Position numbers and translations under genes: made by a program. From positions 876,733 to 940,732 of the forward strand of contig PCDI01000004.1 in NCBI GenBank assembly GCA_002778195.1: DNA of 64,000 nucleotides, in the 5' to 3' direction. The first letter of the stretch is position 1. Each line of letters begins with the position of its first letter. The notes beneath the pieces are model-generated. The model saw only the letters and a program-made list of their open reading frames with translations. It had not been told where the DNA came from and made no database searches. This DNA comes from Raffaelea ambrosiae. Taxonomy: Eukaryota; Ascomycota; Sordariomycetes; Ophiostomatales; Ophiostomataceae. Positions 23,156-33,281 of this stretch are shown here, piece after piece.

Positions 23156-23890
23156 ATGGCCGAGTCTCTTGCTCTTCCAAGTGGAAGCTCCCACCCTATC
23201 AGCGACCTCTTACTCGTATCCTATGCCCTGCCCGAGTGCGGTTTGCAACAGCAGCTGCTTGTCGAGTTCCTCGCCGCATCATCATCCCGCGCGGCCTCTT
23301 CGTGCTTCACGGACACCACCCCGTCCAGCCCCAGAACACCATCACCAAGCCCCCCGCCGCCGCCGCCACCGGTGGTGCGACACCACGGCTCGCCAGCATC
23401 CAGGGCCCAGATGAAGCCGCACACGTCCTCCTCCACGTCGGCGCCGACAGCCCAACAGGGCGCTTCGCCATCGGTGACCTCGTCAAGAACGGCGACCACC
23501 GGCGTGCCACCTGGCGCGTTCACGCCGTCTTTCGGCTCATCCGGTTGGCAGCCTCAACCTCAGCCCCAGGCCCAGCCAACTGCCCCCTCCGCGATACCCC
23601 CTCCCAATCTCCCGGGCCCGGTGACCGGCTCGTCCGAAACATCGCCGCCACCGCCCGCACTGCCAACCACAATGTCGGCCAGTTCGCCGCCGCCGGAGCC
23701 TTCGGCGTCCACAACGTCAACGCTGTCCGGACGAGGGTGGATGGTAGGGACGGCAAACTCGGGGAAGACAAGGTCACTGACCAAGTCTCCTCCACTTGCT
23801 CCCTCGCCGTAACGAAGGTGGGCAGCCTCTCCGGCCACCCTGTCCCGTTCTTGCCGAGGAGGAATTCTGCCCAACTTTCCTCATCCAAGG
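23156..23890 (+). CDS. Uncharacterised coding region with an internal frame change
   Basis: I do not recognise this protein. An ATG in good context at 23156 opens a frame with normal codons to about 23275. From about 23278 to 23815 a different frame shows overwhelming C-ending codons (GCC, CTC, GTC, ATC, AAC), far above the other two frames. This is the mark of real coding sequence in this genome. Segments such as HVLLHVGADSPTGRFAIGDL and ATWRVHAVFRLI look like an ordinary soluble protein; no signal peptide or membrane helix is seen. Joining the two parts needs a two-base skip or one-base gain near the CGCCGCATCATCATC stretch. The alternative is an intron such as 23216-23328 (113 bases, phase-compatible, but with a weak acceptor tract and removing sequence that itself looks coding). 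It may be a frameshift, an assembly error or a pseudogene. The 3' end is not resolved. Confidence 0.4.
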
Positions 23891-24943
23891 GAAAGCGTGC
23901 CTTTTTTATTTTTTATTTTTATTTTTGGAGGGCAATCGACTATTACAACCGGCGACGATGTCCACGCAAGCGATACGCGAGCACGAATGACTCCAAGGCT
24001 CTACGGCTTCTGCCAGGCAGCACGCTAGTGTTGCCAGTGCTGGAGCCGATGCCATAGAGCGTGGGGGACACGGGACAAATAGGAGAGGATTGCGAGAGCA
24101 GCCGCAAGCCTCGTGGTTGCGGGCTATCAAGGAGGGCTGACGGTCGAGGAGCGGGCAGATAAAAAAAAAGAAAGAGGTACTAATAGTATGTAGTTTTTGT
24201 GTGTGTGTGTTTGCTTGTAAGTTGTAACAGTCAAGAGCGACGTGGTAATAATAATAATCATTACACCGTACTCGTAGTTAACACTTGGGCGGGAAGGCGT
24301 ACGTTTTGGAAGGAAGGACCTTATGGGAGCTAACCAAAACTAGCTAGTATCCTAGCAGTGCCCGCTGTTGTTTTTTTCAAACTTCTGGATTTAGTTGCGA
24401 GCAATCAAGCTTACTTTGTAGCTTTAGACCATAATACCATTCCGACTTTTTGACAGGTGCGCACCGGGATTCTGCGCACTCCTACTCGCAGGTGGCCCGC
24501 TCGGGGCAGACCACCTCGTGGTGCATGCCTAATACTGGTTGGGCCAACACGACCGCCCACGCGTAGGCAACAAACATAAAACATTCCGTAGACTCGAAAA
24601 AGAGACCGAGTTTCTATCTCCTTGAGGACGAAATTATTACGTTTTTGTAGGCCTTTGTCGACTTTCGTGTACGCTGTACAGCGATCCTATCCCCTGTAGC
24701 TGCCCATGCGACACAAATTTCAGGGAGAACGGGAGCGACTTTATTATTAGTATGTTTTCTGTGTATTTCTTTGTACTGAGGTGCGGGGTCGAGTGCAGGA
24801 GTTTTAGCCAATCGATTCGTCTGTTGATAACTCAAGGAGATAGATAAAAGCGCAAGATAGGCACAGCGTGCACGAGGCTGCCAGCCAATGGGCAGACAAG
24901 TCTTCAGGAACAGTGGTATTGAAAGGGCCGAAGCAGCGCATAG
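23891..24943. other. Intergenic region, 23.9-24.9 kb
   Basis: AT-richer sequence with a GT-run at 24199-24210 and an AAT-repeat near 24247-24258. No gene is supported. Confidence 0.45.
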
Positions 24944-25333
24944 TCATGAAGCCGTTGTCTTTGTTCTGCATCCGGGGCTCAAGAGACTGCGGCTCTGGGG
25001 GTCGATGTTCCTCGGCACGTTTTCAGGATCCACTTTCGGCACCTTGGGGACAGGGTCAGGCGTGCGGCGCCGGCCAGGAGTGGGGCCAGCAGACCTTGGC
25101 TCGGTCAGACGTCCTCGCGACTATCCCTAACAGAGGATGAACGAGAGGGAGGACGAAAGCGATCAACCTCATTTGGATCCATGTCCGGGGGGTAGACCGC
25201 ATGGACGATTGTGATGATGCCTGTCGCAGCGGCAATGGAGGATGCTGGGCAGATCCAGAAGGTGGATAAATAATGTCTTCAGTATCGTCCAGGGCGACTT
25301 GCTTTCCCCTCTTTCTCTTCGGACGACTGATTT
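24944..25333 (-). pseudogene. Possible degraded C-terminal coding tail
   Basis: Downstream of the minus-strand PD-(D/E)XK-like gene, protein-like stretches occur in different minus-strand frames. One is a Lys/Arg-rich segment near 25310-25290. Another reads YPPDMDPNEVDRFRPPSRSS and ends at a stop at 25105. A third, further on, contains VPKVPKVDPENVPRNIDPQ and ends at 24944. No intron consensus joins them. The likeliest reading is decayed sequence with frameshifts, either the lost tail of the upstream gene or a separate relic. Support is weak: it rests on how protein-like the segments look, not on a family match. Confidence 0.25.
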
Positions 25334-26605
25334 CTATGGGTCCGACGTTGTAGGAGATTCGTTGGGGGATCCGCTGACTTTCCCCGACATGTTGTAGCTG
25401 TACCTGTTCAACGAGGCCCATTTCGGCAACATCCTCTTCGCCACGCGAGGCTCTTTGTCCTCGGGAGGTGGAAGGCCACCGCTGCCACCACCACCGCCGC
25501 CGCTGCTGACGAGCGATCCACCCGCTGGCTGGCCGCGACCGCCCATTGCGTCTTGGTGTGCAGGCCCTCTAAAGCCATGTTGCTCGCCTGGTCCGCTACG
25601 TCCGCCACGTCCCCGTTCTTTCGATGGTGTCGCCGGCGTGAGCGTGTCGCCGCCAACTAGCTGAACAGGCTGGGAGGGACCGGGAGTCTGGCGAGAGCTG
25701 CTTCCGATGTTTTGTTGTGTCTGCTGTGTGGCACGATTCCGAGACGGTTTAGATGGCGTAGGGTCAGGCTCACCACTGCTTGTCGAAGGGGGCTTCTTTT
25801 GCGCCATCCAATCTCTGAGCCCACTGGCGTCTATTGTATGAAGATATGCCTCGTACGCTCGGCCGTGCTCTGCGATGGTGATGTACACCTCGTCGCGGTC
25901 CTGGGAGACCATGAATCGCCTGTGATTGCATACCCGTTTTGTTAGTTTCTTTTTGATTTTATTTTTCTCTCTTTGTTTCTTATGAAGACCACACGCTGGA
26001 TCTTCTTACCGTTTCGGCCCTTCAGACAGGCTCGGTCTTCCAGGGACCCTGAGCACGCCAGCAGCCGACGGCCCAGGAGACTCGTAGATCCAAGCCACCA
26101 CCTGGGCTGCCTCCTGCCACTGGAGAGAGTTGACTCTTTCCCTGCGGACATACGGCTTGACCTCGACAATGCTGTACGGGTCTGTGCCAAGCGGCTGCTT
26201 CAAGTACCCGTCGACCCGAGCCTCATACAGCTCATCCACACTATCGCCGAGTTTGAAAGGCCTGGGGTCCGGAACCCAATGGGCGCTGGGAAGTGTTTGA
26301 GTCAAAAGGCGGACGGAGCCGAGCATGGTGACTAGGGCCTCGTTGACGACGACCTCGAACTCCGTCCTGGGAGCACCGCCTGGCGATGCAGCACTTGTCG
26401 GTGTGTGGCGAAGGAATCCCTGCAATGGCTCAGCGCCCATCGCCGGGAGACCCCGAGACACTGAGGCAAAGGGAAACATGAAGTTCGAAACGAGCTTCGC
26501 AAGAAACCAAGCGAAGTCACTGTCACAGGAGGTGTCTACAAGTCCGCCCCCAAATTGGGACTCGATGAATTTCTTCGCCTCAAGGTTCTCTGGCGCCAAT
26601 ACCAA
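25334..26605 (-). CDS. PD-(D/E)XK-like uncharacterised protein, copy A
   Basis: Two exons are supported, 26605-26010 and 25919-25334. The intron has a GTAAGA donor, a CTAACA branch site and a CACAG acceptor, and phase 2 restores RRFMVSQDRDEVYITIAEHG. Before the intron lies HWVPDPRPFKL, then ARVDGYL, then YSIVEVKPYVR and a Gln-rich helix QWQEAAQVVAW. An aspartate followed by E-V-K and a helix with glutamines is the layout of the PD-(D/E)XK nuclease fold (D in VDG, E and K in EVK). Many fungal proteins of unknown role have this core, so nuclease activity is inference. Exon 2 continues into a Ser/Pro/Gly-rich tail of about 150 residues. The 5' end is unresolved: the frame opens at a TGA at 26621-26623 without an upstream ATG. 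The start is therefore either the internal ATG in SNFMFPFAS (about 26482) or lies in an unseen upstream exon. It is transcribed away from copy B. Confidence 0.6.
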
Positions 26606-27338
26606 ATCGACAAGCTTCCCTCACCCTCCGAGCTGCCAGAACTTGTGAGTGCAGACGACTGTGTGGCCGGCTCAAATGCGACCGTGTCACGTATTGAGAA
26701 GAATGTGGCTTTTCTCAAGAAGTCTGAAACCTACCAGCGAAATTGCGCAGTTGGACGGGCAATCTGGGACAATGGTTTACTGCAACTCGTTTTTTGATCT
26801 CCAACGAGAAAGAGAGCGTTGCCACCGAGGCCACGCCGAAGACCTACATGATCATAGAACGAACTGGCGTCAGCTATCGTGACAGAGGCACCAGCACGTC
26901 CAGGGGCAATGGGTCTACGCCCCAGGCTGGCTACGCTTTGCCAACTCCTCACTCTGCTGCGACGCCGCCGACAAACCCAAGAACGAATTACGAGTCTGTT
27001 GTGCACATGTTCACGATTGCTCTGCTCAGTTCCACCCGCTTCCTGACAGGCACTCTCCACGGCGTGCACTGGATGCCTGACCCTCGGATGGTCAAGCTGT
27101 CTCCAGGCAAAGGAGAGCGCTACCGGGCCGATGTGGATGGGGTCCTTCGGAGGGGATCTAGCAGAACACCGCACGCGATTGTGGAGGTCAAGCCCTACGT
27201 ACGCAGCAGCATAGACAAAGAAATCATGTGGCCGGAAGTGGCTCAGTTGATCGGCGGGATCTCAAACTTCACTGGGGCAAATGTTGCTGACCTGCTCGAG
27301 GGGTTTGAGAAGAAGAAATACCAGGCCATGCGCCAGTG
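26522..27338 (+). pseudogene. PD-(D/E)XK-like uncharacterised protein, copy B, frame-shifted
   Basis: Plus-strand paralogue of copy A. One frame (about 26522-26797) reads a plausible N-terminal part, for example LGLDEFLRLKVLWRQYQIDK, and stops at TGA within CTCGTTTTTTGATC. The next frame continues exactly at that T-run and carries the conserved core: VHWMPDPRMVKL, RADVDGVLR, AIVEVKPYVR and EVAQLIGG. The two parts read as one protein if the T-run (26789-26794) differed by one base, so this is a homopolymer frameshift, either a true mutation or a sequencing error. The core ends at a GTGAGT donor (27336), but no matching downstream exon equivalent to copy A's SQDRDE exon is found, so the gene also looks 3'-truncated. 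No ATG opens the first frame. It overlaps the 5' part of copy A on the other strand between about 26522 and 26605. Confidence 0.55.
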
Positions 27339-28368
27339 AGTACCTTGCCCTCCCCCCTACTGCTTGCTCGACACTACACTCGGCAAATGCACGCGGCTCA
27401 TCCGCCTGCTTGAGCATGCAGCCGTGTGCTCTCTTTCGTGTCCTTGGCAAGGGCTGGCTGGATTTCTTATATGGAAGTGTCTGTGACAATGATCTGGTTG
27501 TTTCTTGGGGATTCCTTGTCTGTTTTGTAGGGTTGGCTGGTTGGTTGGTTTCTTCTGTTTGGTCTGTGTTTTCGGTTCATGTCTTCGCTTTGGTTTCTTG
27601 GTCCGGACTGTGGTTTGTTTCTTTGGTCTGGGCTCATCATGGTTGCTGGTTCTACCAGCCCCAGCTGGTCCTGGGTGAAGATGAAGGTGCTGGAGCTGAA
27701 GGCAATCGGTTGCGTATGTCTCTGTGTTGTTAGGTGGTTGAATTTTGATTCGCAATACAGGCAAAGGCCGTTTCTTGTGCTCGCGGTGCTACTTTTTTTT
27801 TTTTTTTTGGCTTCACAGCAGGGCATGCCGCGCAAGGTCATCTGTTTTCAAAGCCAACACAGAGTTATCAGGAAGTTGGCAGAGAATTTTTCAGACGAAC
27901 ATTCCTGTCTGAACTGTCTGCTCAACCGGCTACTCTCTACTGTTTGTTTGGTGTGCCTGCGTTTGGCCTATCTTTGTATTGCATTGCAGTGCCATTTCGA
28001 CGGGTCTGTGTACTCCAATGCAACCAAGACTGACTGAGAATGCGCCAGGTCTACCCCCTTGGTTTTCTCCCGCTTCCATACTGCCACTTGGTAATGCAAC
28101 TGTCCACGAGCTGAAAAAAAAAAAGTAAAAACTTTCACCTCTGTGCAGCAGGCGATCCGTGAATTGCGCGCATGCTCTCATATTTGCAGGTTTTTGATAA
28201 CTGACAGGTAGCAATGGCAGCCCATTGGTGCTACATCGGCGCACTGAAGGGGGGAACGGGGGAGGGGATGCGCCAGGTAAGAGCATTGCCAATGTTAAAT
28301 CGGTATTATAAGTAGCGAGTGCTTCGAAGAAACTTCTCACTTGGCTTCTTCGTACCATGTTTGTGAAT

Positions 28369-28392
28369 AGAAGAAGAAGAAGAAGAAGAAGA
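28369..28392 (+). repeat. (GAA)n microsatellite
   Basis: About eight GAA/AGA units in intergenic sequence. Confidence 0.85.
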
Positions 28393-31300
28393 GCCAGACC
28401 AAGAAGCTGCTGTGTGTAATGTGACGAGCATCTCCGAGATGCTGGTCAGCACGCGCTAGCTGTAATGTGGTCCAGGTCTAGAGCTACTATGTATGAGCAG
28501 TGTTGGCTGTTTGGTATGGCCTCTGCCAAGTATTCGCTAGGGAATACCCTGCCAAAGGGTCGGGGAGCTGGTCGGTTGGTTGGTTCCAACATAGGTTGGT
28601 GTTGGCCGCCAATCAGTCCCGAGAAGCTGTCAGACTGGGCCGGACAAGTCGATATGCACAAGAGGAGAAAAGAACCCGTCTTGCGCTTCTCTGACTGGCT
28701 CGACTAAGGACCGCGAAATGTTTTTCCTTTTCAGCTGAAAGAGCCAGGTTTGGTAGATAAGACTTGATAGGAGGGAAGAGACGGCACCGGATTGGACAGA
28801 TCCAAGGTCGCAATTTCAACCCTGCGAGTTGGGGGACAAGAACTGATTGATTGCATCTGGCATGTATCCCGGGAAAGGATTCCATGGATCGCAAAGGCTG
28901 CAATGTGGGAAGACAAAGACTGGCGAGAGTTAGGATTGGCCATAAGAGAGGGTAAAAAAGAAAAAGGGAGAAAAAAAGAAAAAAAAAAGCATACATCAAT
29001 AAAAGGGGGGCCGATTTCTTCGCTCACGCCGTGCTGGAGACAAGGCGGGTCCGGGTGTCGCTGCTCTCCGATCCGTTCACATTATGGGATCCGCCGGAGA
29101 AGACATGGAGACAAGTAGAGAGACCCAATAAATCTGCAGTACCACTTTTATTTTTATTTTTTGCCTTCACTCTTCTTGCCTCTTAAAACGGGAAGTTAAA
29201 AAAAATAGGGAAAAAAAAATCCGCAGCCATCACGAGAACAACAGAAAGCGGAGCGTCTTTGCGACCTACGGGACTTATGGAGCCTCTGGGACCAAGTACC
29301 AACTCCGTTCTGTCCCCGAGATGTCTGTTGTTCCTCTTCTATCCATCCTTGACCATGTCAGCCAGTAGGCTCGTGTGCTTCAAACTATGTAGTTACAGGT
29401 TACAGCCCCAAGGCCAGGGCCGAGACGAAGGGTGACGATTTCGGATGTGGGTGTACTTGCAAGGCCGAAGTGGAAACGAACGTTGCATGCACTGAGGACT
29501 AGCAGTGGAAGAACTACTTTCTACGTAGATGCACATCACCGAGACATTGCGCTACAATGTTCAGCACGGCATGCGTGTATCTGACACCATTGGCGCGCAA
29601 TTGGCAAAAAAAAACAAAAAAACAGGGAATCTCTGGTTCCTGTCCCTTGCTAGCGGTGGCATAGTTTGCCTCTCTTATCAGAGGTCATGGCAAGGCATAA
29701 CTACATACTGTGGTTTTAAGGTCAAGTCAGGCCAAGGAAAAAAGAAATAACAACAAAACCCAGATGGGGGAATGGGGGGCTGGGCGCCATGGAAGAGCAT
29801 AAAGTAAAAAAAGAAATAACAGACACAGCAGAGAGAAGGAGGTCGAGCAGAGCAGAGCCAAGAACTGCACGAGAGTCAGAAGAGTCGCCCAGAAACCAAA
29901 TAAAACTAAGCAACCCCCAAAAGGACGCATAGGATTCAATGCCGAGTGAGAGCAGATTCAATTGGAGCATTATGATTACAGCCCTTGTAACAAAAATACC
30001 AAGCCCACAGACAATAACGATGCACATAAAAAGGCGCAAGGGACAAAGGGCGGCTGGTCCACTCTTATCAAGAGAGGCTTTGGGGACTTTACGGGAGGCG
30101 CTGCTTCACCACCGGCGAGAATGGGATAATTCATACCAAGTCGGCCGGAGAACGATCTGCGTCCGCACACGCGGGCATTGACTAGCTCTGGGTTCCAGGG
30201 ATGCCAATGGAAGCACGAGGACGAGCATCTACGGGTAGATAATGCAAATCTCAGGGAAATAAAATAGCGAATCACAGAAAAAGAAAGAGCGATGAAGGGG
30301 CACGAGAGCACAGCCGTATCCCGCAAGAAAATCCAGAAAGGGCAAACGAAAAGGACGCTTTCCCCCGTGAGCTGGGAATCGAAGCTGGACCCGGGTAGCC
30401 CGGGGGGGTGTGAAGAGGGAGCGAGCGAGAGATCAGCTATGCGAGCATTTTGCCTCTATTCCGTGTTCTGCTTGGATCTCCCGTCTTATTACATGGTAAC
30501 TGCATAGTACGCTGCAGGTTGACAGCCTTGGGAAGGGGGGTAGTGGCGGTGGTGAGGAAGAAGGAGGGTCAGACAGGGGAGCGTCGGGGCACATGCGATA
30601 CACCGCAGAGTCTGGCAGTACTCGTATGGCGGCCTCCTTCCTGCGTAGCTAACCCATATCAGCCGGCACTTCAGAAGCTCGCTCTCTCCCTTCTCTCGTA
30701 GCTCACTGGCTTCCTGTATCTAATGGCGCATCCAAGTCGTGGTTACATATCTGAGAGAGGCAAGGCAGGACAGGGGGGTGAAGAGTGACAGCCCGCAAGG
30801 ATAGAAAAAAAAGGGAGCTACGGGAGGCACGGCCGCTTGTTTGTTCGTTTCTGCAGCAGCCTGGTTCATCCTCAGTCTCCCAAACAGATGCTTCGGCCTT
30901 GATGATAGGTTTTTCATCTTCAGGTTTTGATTTCACACCCCCCCCCCCTCAGGCGCGGCGTCTTACCAATTTGACGATGGTCTTCCGCTCTAGGCAAACA
31001 TCCGGGACGAGTACCCTTGTAATCGTCTACTCGTAGTAGAAAAAAAGGGCAACGAGACAACGAGACTGGAGACCTGGAGACACCGAGAAAGCGCACGATA
31101 CGAGTGCAATAGGGGGGGAGGGGCATGCGACTCGACAACAGAACCTAGGCGCCACGAAGGGGCTGCCAGGAGATACTATGTAGATACCAGAGAGCCAGGA
31201 TAGAACCGCGAAAGAGAGGAGCCACAAGAAGTGCCACAAGGCGTGACAAAGATACCAGCAGGAAAAGCCACTGCAAGGCAGATAGTCCACTCTTCAAGAG

Positions 31301-32242
31301 TCCACTCTCATGGCGAAATGGATGGACGAATGGACGAATGGATCAGCAGGGACAGTTCAAGAACGGCCCCTGCGGGAAGAAAAATGTTTTCAAAGGGGCT
31401 GGAAAGGGCTGGAAAGGGTCATTCTTCTCACTTTTTCCGTTTGGCTTGACGACCGCTTCTCTCCATCCTCTCTTTCGTTTCCTCTTCTTCTCTTCTCACG
31501 GAGTCACCGTGGAATCAGACAACGCGTTTGCCGTGTTGCATCGTCTTGAAAATTTTCTGTCCATGAGTTTCTGGCTCTTTTCAATTTTTTTCTCCTTGGG
31601 CCGGCGTTTTTCCATATGTGCTGTTCGATACCGAAGACAGCCAAGGGGGAAGAGGCGAACACCGCCAACAGAGACGTTTCGCGGCGGCAGCCGCCTACAT
31701 AAGACTGAGCAACACCACCAAGAACCAGTTGGTCCGTGGGAAACAGTGGGTACTTGCCCTATTGTACGCCCGCCACTTACAGGAACAAGGGCCAAATGGG
31801 ACGACGCCGTAGCAAGTGCGCGGGTGCCAGAAGTTGTCGACAAGTCGACAAGAAGGCAGGCATGGGAGTTGTTGTTGCCTATCCGGGACTAGTGCGCCTT
31901 CGGCTTTCAAAAGAGACTCGCTTCAAGGGTGTGTGCATTAGCCAAGCCTCCCCCAATCCACGGCACACCCCTCCTCCCATCGTTCCTTCCCTCGAATCTG
32001 TCCCGGGGAGCCAATCAGGGGCTGCGATGACGGCTGTCTTAGCCTTATCTCTGGATGCCCCACATTTTGCGCTTCTTGAGTCGAGACGTTGACACAGAGC
32101 AATAGCGTTGGCTTTGCCTTGTCTGCGTCCTTGTCTCTTGCTTATCCCTTATCAGCCGCGTCCTTTTTTTAGTGTGTCGTTTTATTTGTTTGGTCCGGAT
32201 TCCTTATCTCTACCTCTTGTTGTCTTTGCACACTCGTAATAC

Positions 32243-32267
32243 GCACACACACACACACACACACACC
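32243..32267 (+). repeat. (AC)n microsatellite
   Basis: About twelve uninterrupted AC units in intergenic sequence. Confidence 0.9.
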
Positions 32268-33166
32268 CAGCCCGTGACAACAGCAGCTTCCGCTGGCTCC
32301 CGCTCTGGGGCCAACAGCAAGTGGCATCGGGCATTTTGTATCCTCGCTCTGGGCTTACATTGTCCCCCCGGGGTCTGGGGACAAGAGGGGTAATCGCGCA
32401 ACAGCCCGTACGAAAAGCGAGGCCAGAAGGACGAGGTGTGACTGGGCGACCGAAATGCCACCAAAGAAGCAATCTGCATATTCTCCGCCTCAGCAATGCT
32501 ACCGCCATCATGCTCGGGCGTACTATGTATATCCAAGTAATCAGCTTTTTCCCATGGAGGACCAGGTCGCCGAGACAGGCAGTCAGGTCAGGTGATTGGC
32601 CGGTGGCATTGTGAATGAGGAAAACCTAGCCGCCTGTGCCAGTTGCTCGTACCTGTCCCGAAATGTATCTTGCACTAATAACAGGCCTGGCTTCTTGTAC
32701 TCCCTTCAACTTCCTTTTGGCTACCTCCAACTCCTTATCGCAGACCAGCTTCCCTGGCCATTGGCTGGCCTGGCAAAAAGAGGCGATGCCAGGGCGAACA
32801 CACACACCTACATAGTAGAAAAAAAACACCCCGAAAAGACGGAAAGGGGAGAAAACCCTCGTCAAGAAAGAAGCAAGGAAGCGAAGCGAAGAGACAAGAA
32901 AAGACAAGAAAAAAAATGAGGCGCCTCCAGCCAAGCACGAGGTCAGACAGTCTGGAACGGCCCAGGACAGGCCGCACAATGAGGACGATCCAGTCCTGCG
33001 CGTATTTCACATTCTGGGGTTCCCTGCCGGACTGGAGTTTCCTCGCCTCTTCTGCATTGCGTCTAGAGTGCCGTCGTCTCCGTGCTCCGGTCTCCGTCTC
33101 ACGTCGATGATCTCCCCCAGGCGCGAAAGCCCGTGACAAGGGAGCTCTGGCACACTGCACCCACAC

Positions 33167-33281
33167 AGGCATCCACACTGGCATCCACACTGGCATCCAC
33201 ACTGGCGTACGAGTACACTGGCGTCGACACTGGCGTCGACACTGGCGCCCACACTGGCGCCCACACTGGCGTCCACACTGC
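33167..33281. repeat. 12-bp minisatellite
   Basis: About nine copies of a degenerate 12-base unit of the form CACTGGCRYCSA/CCA. Early copies read GGCATCCACACT, middle copies GGCGTCGACACT and late copies GGCGCCCACACT, with one divergent copy containing GTACGAGTA. The unit length keeps all six frames open, which explains the long frames seen here on both strands. No spacers are present, so it is not a CRISPR array. Confidence 0.9.

Larger units (their letters stand above)
27339..33166. other. Gene-poor tract, 27.3-33.2 kb
   Basis: Nearly 6 kb in which no frame shows codon bias, domains or splice-linked continuity. It contains GGTTGGCT-type simple sequence near 27530-27610, poly-T at 27790-27809, a (GAA)n run at 28369-28392, many poly-A runs (28960-29220), an (AC)n run at 32243-32267 and purine-rich stretches. 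The recurring word ACTACATAGTA or close variants appear at about 29384, 29696, 30496, 31174, 32519 and 32808. No transposon ORF or long terminal repeat is recognised. Confidence 0.45.

Noticed and set aside
31338..31892. 184-codon plus-strand frame
   Set aside because: Composition is mixed, codons are unbiased, and neither signal peptide nor domain is seen.
33167..33281. Possible CRISPR array
   Set aside because: The 12-base units are adjacent with no unique spacers, and the host is a fungus.
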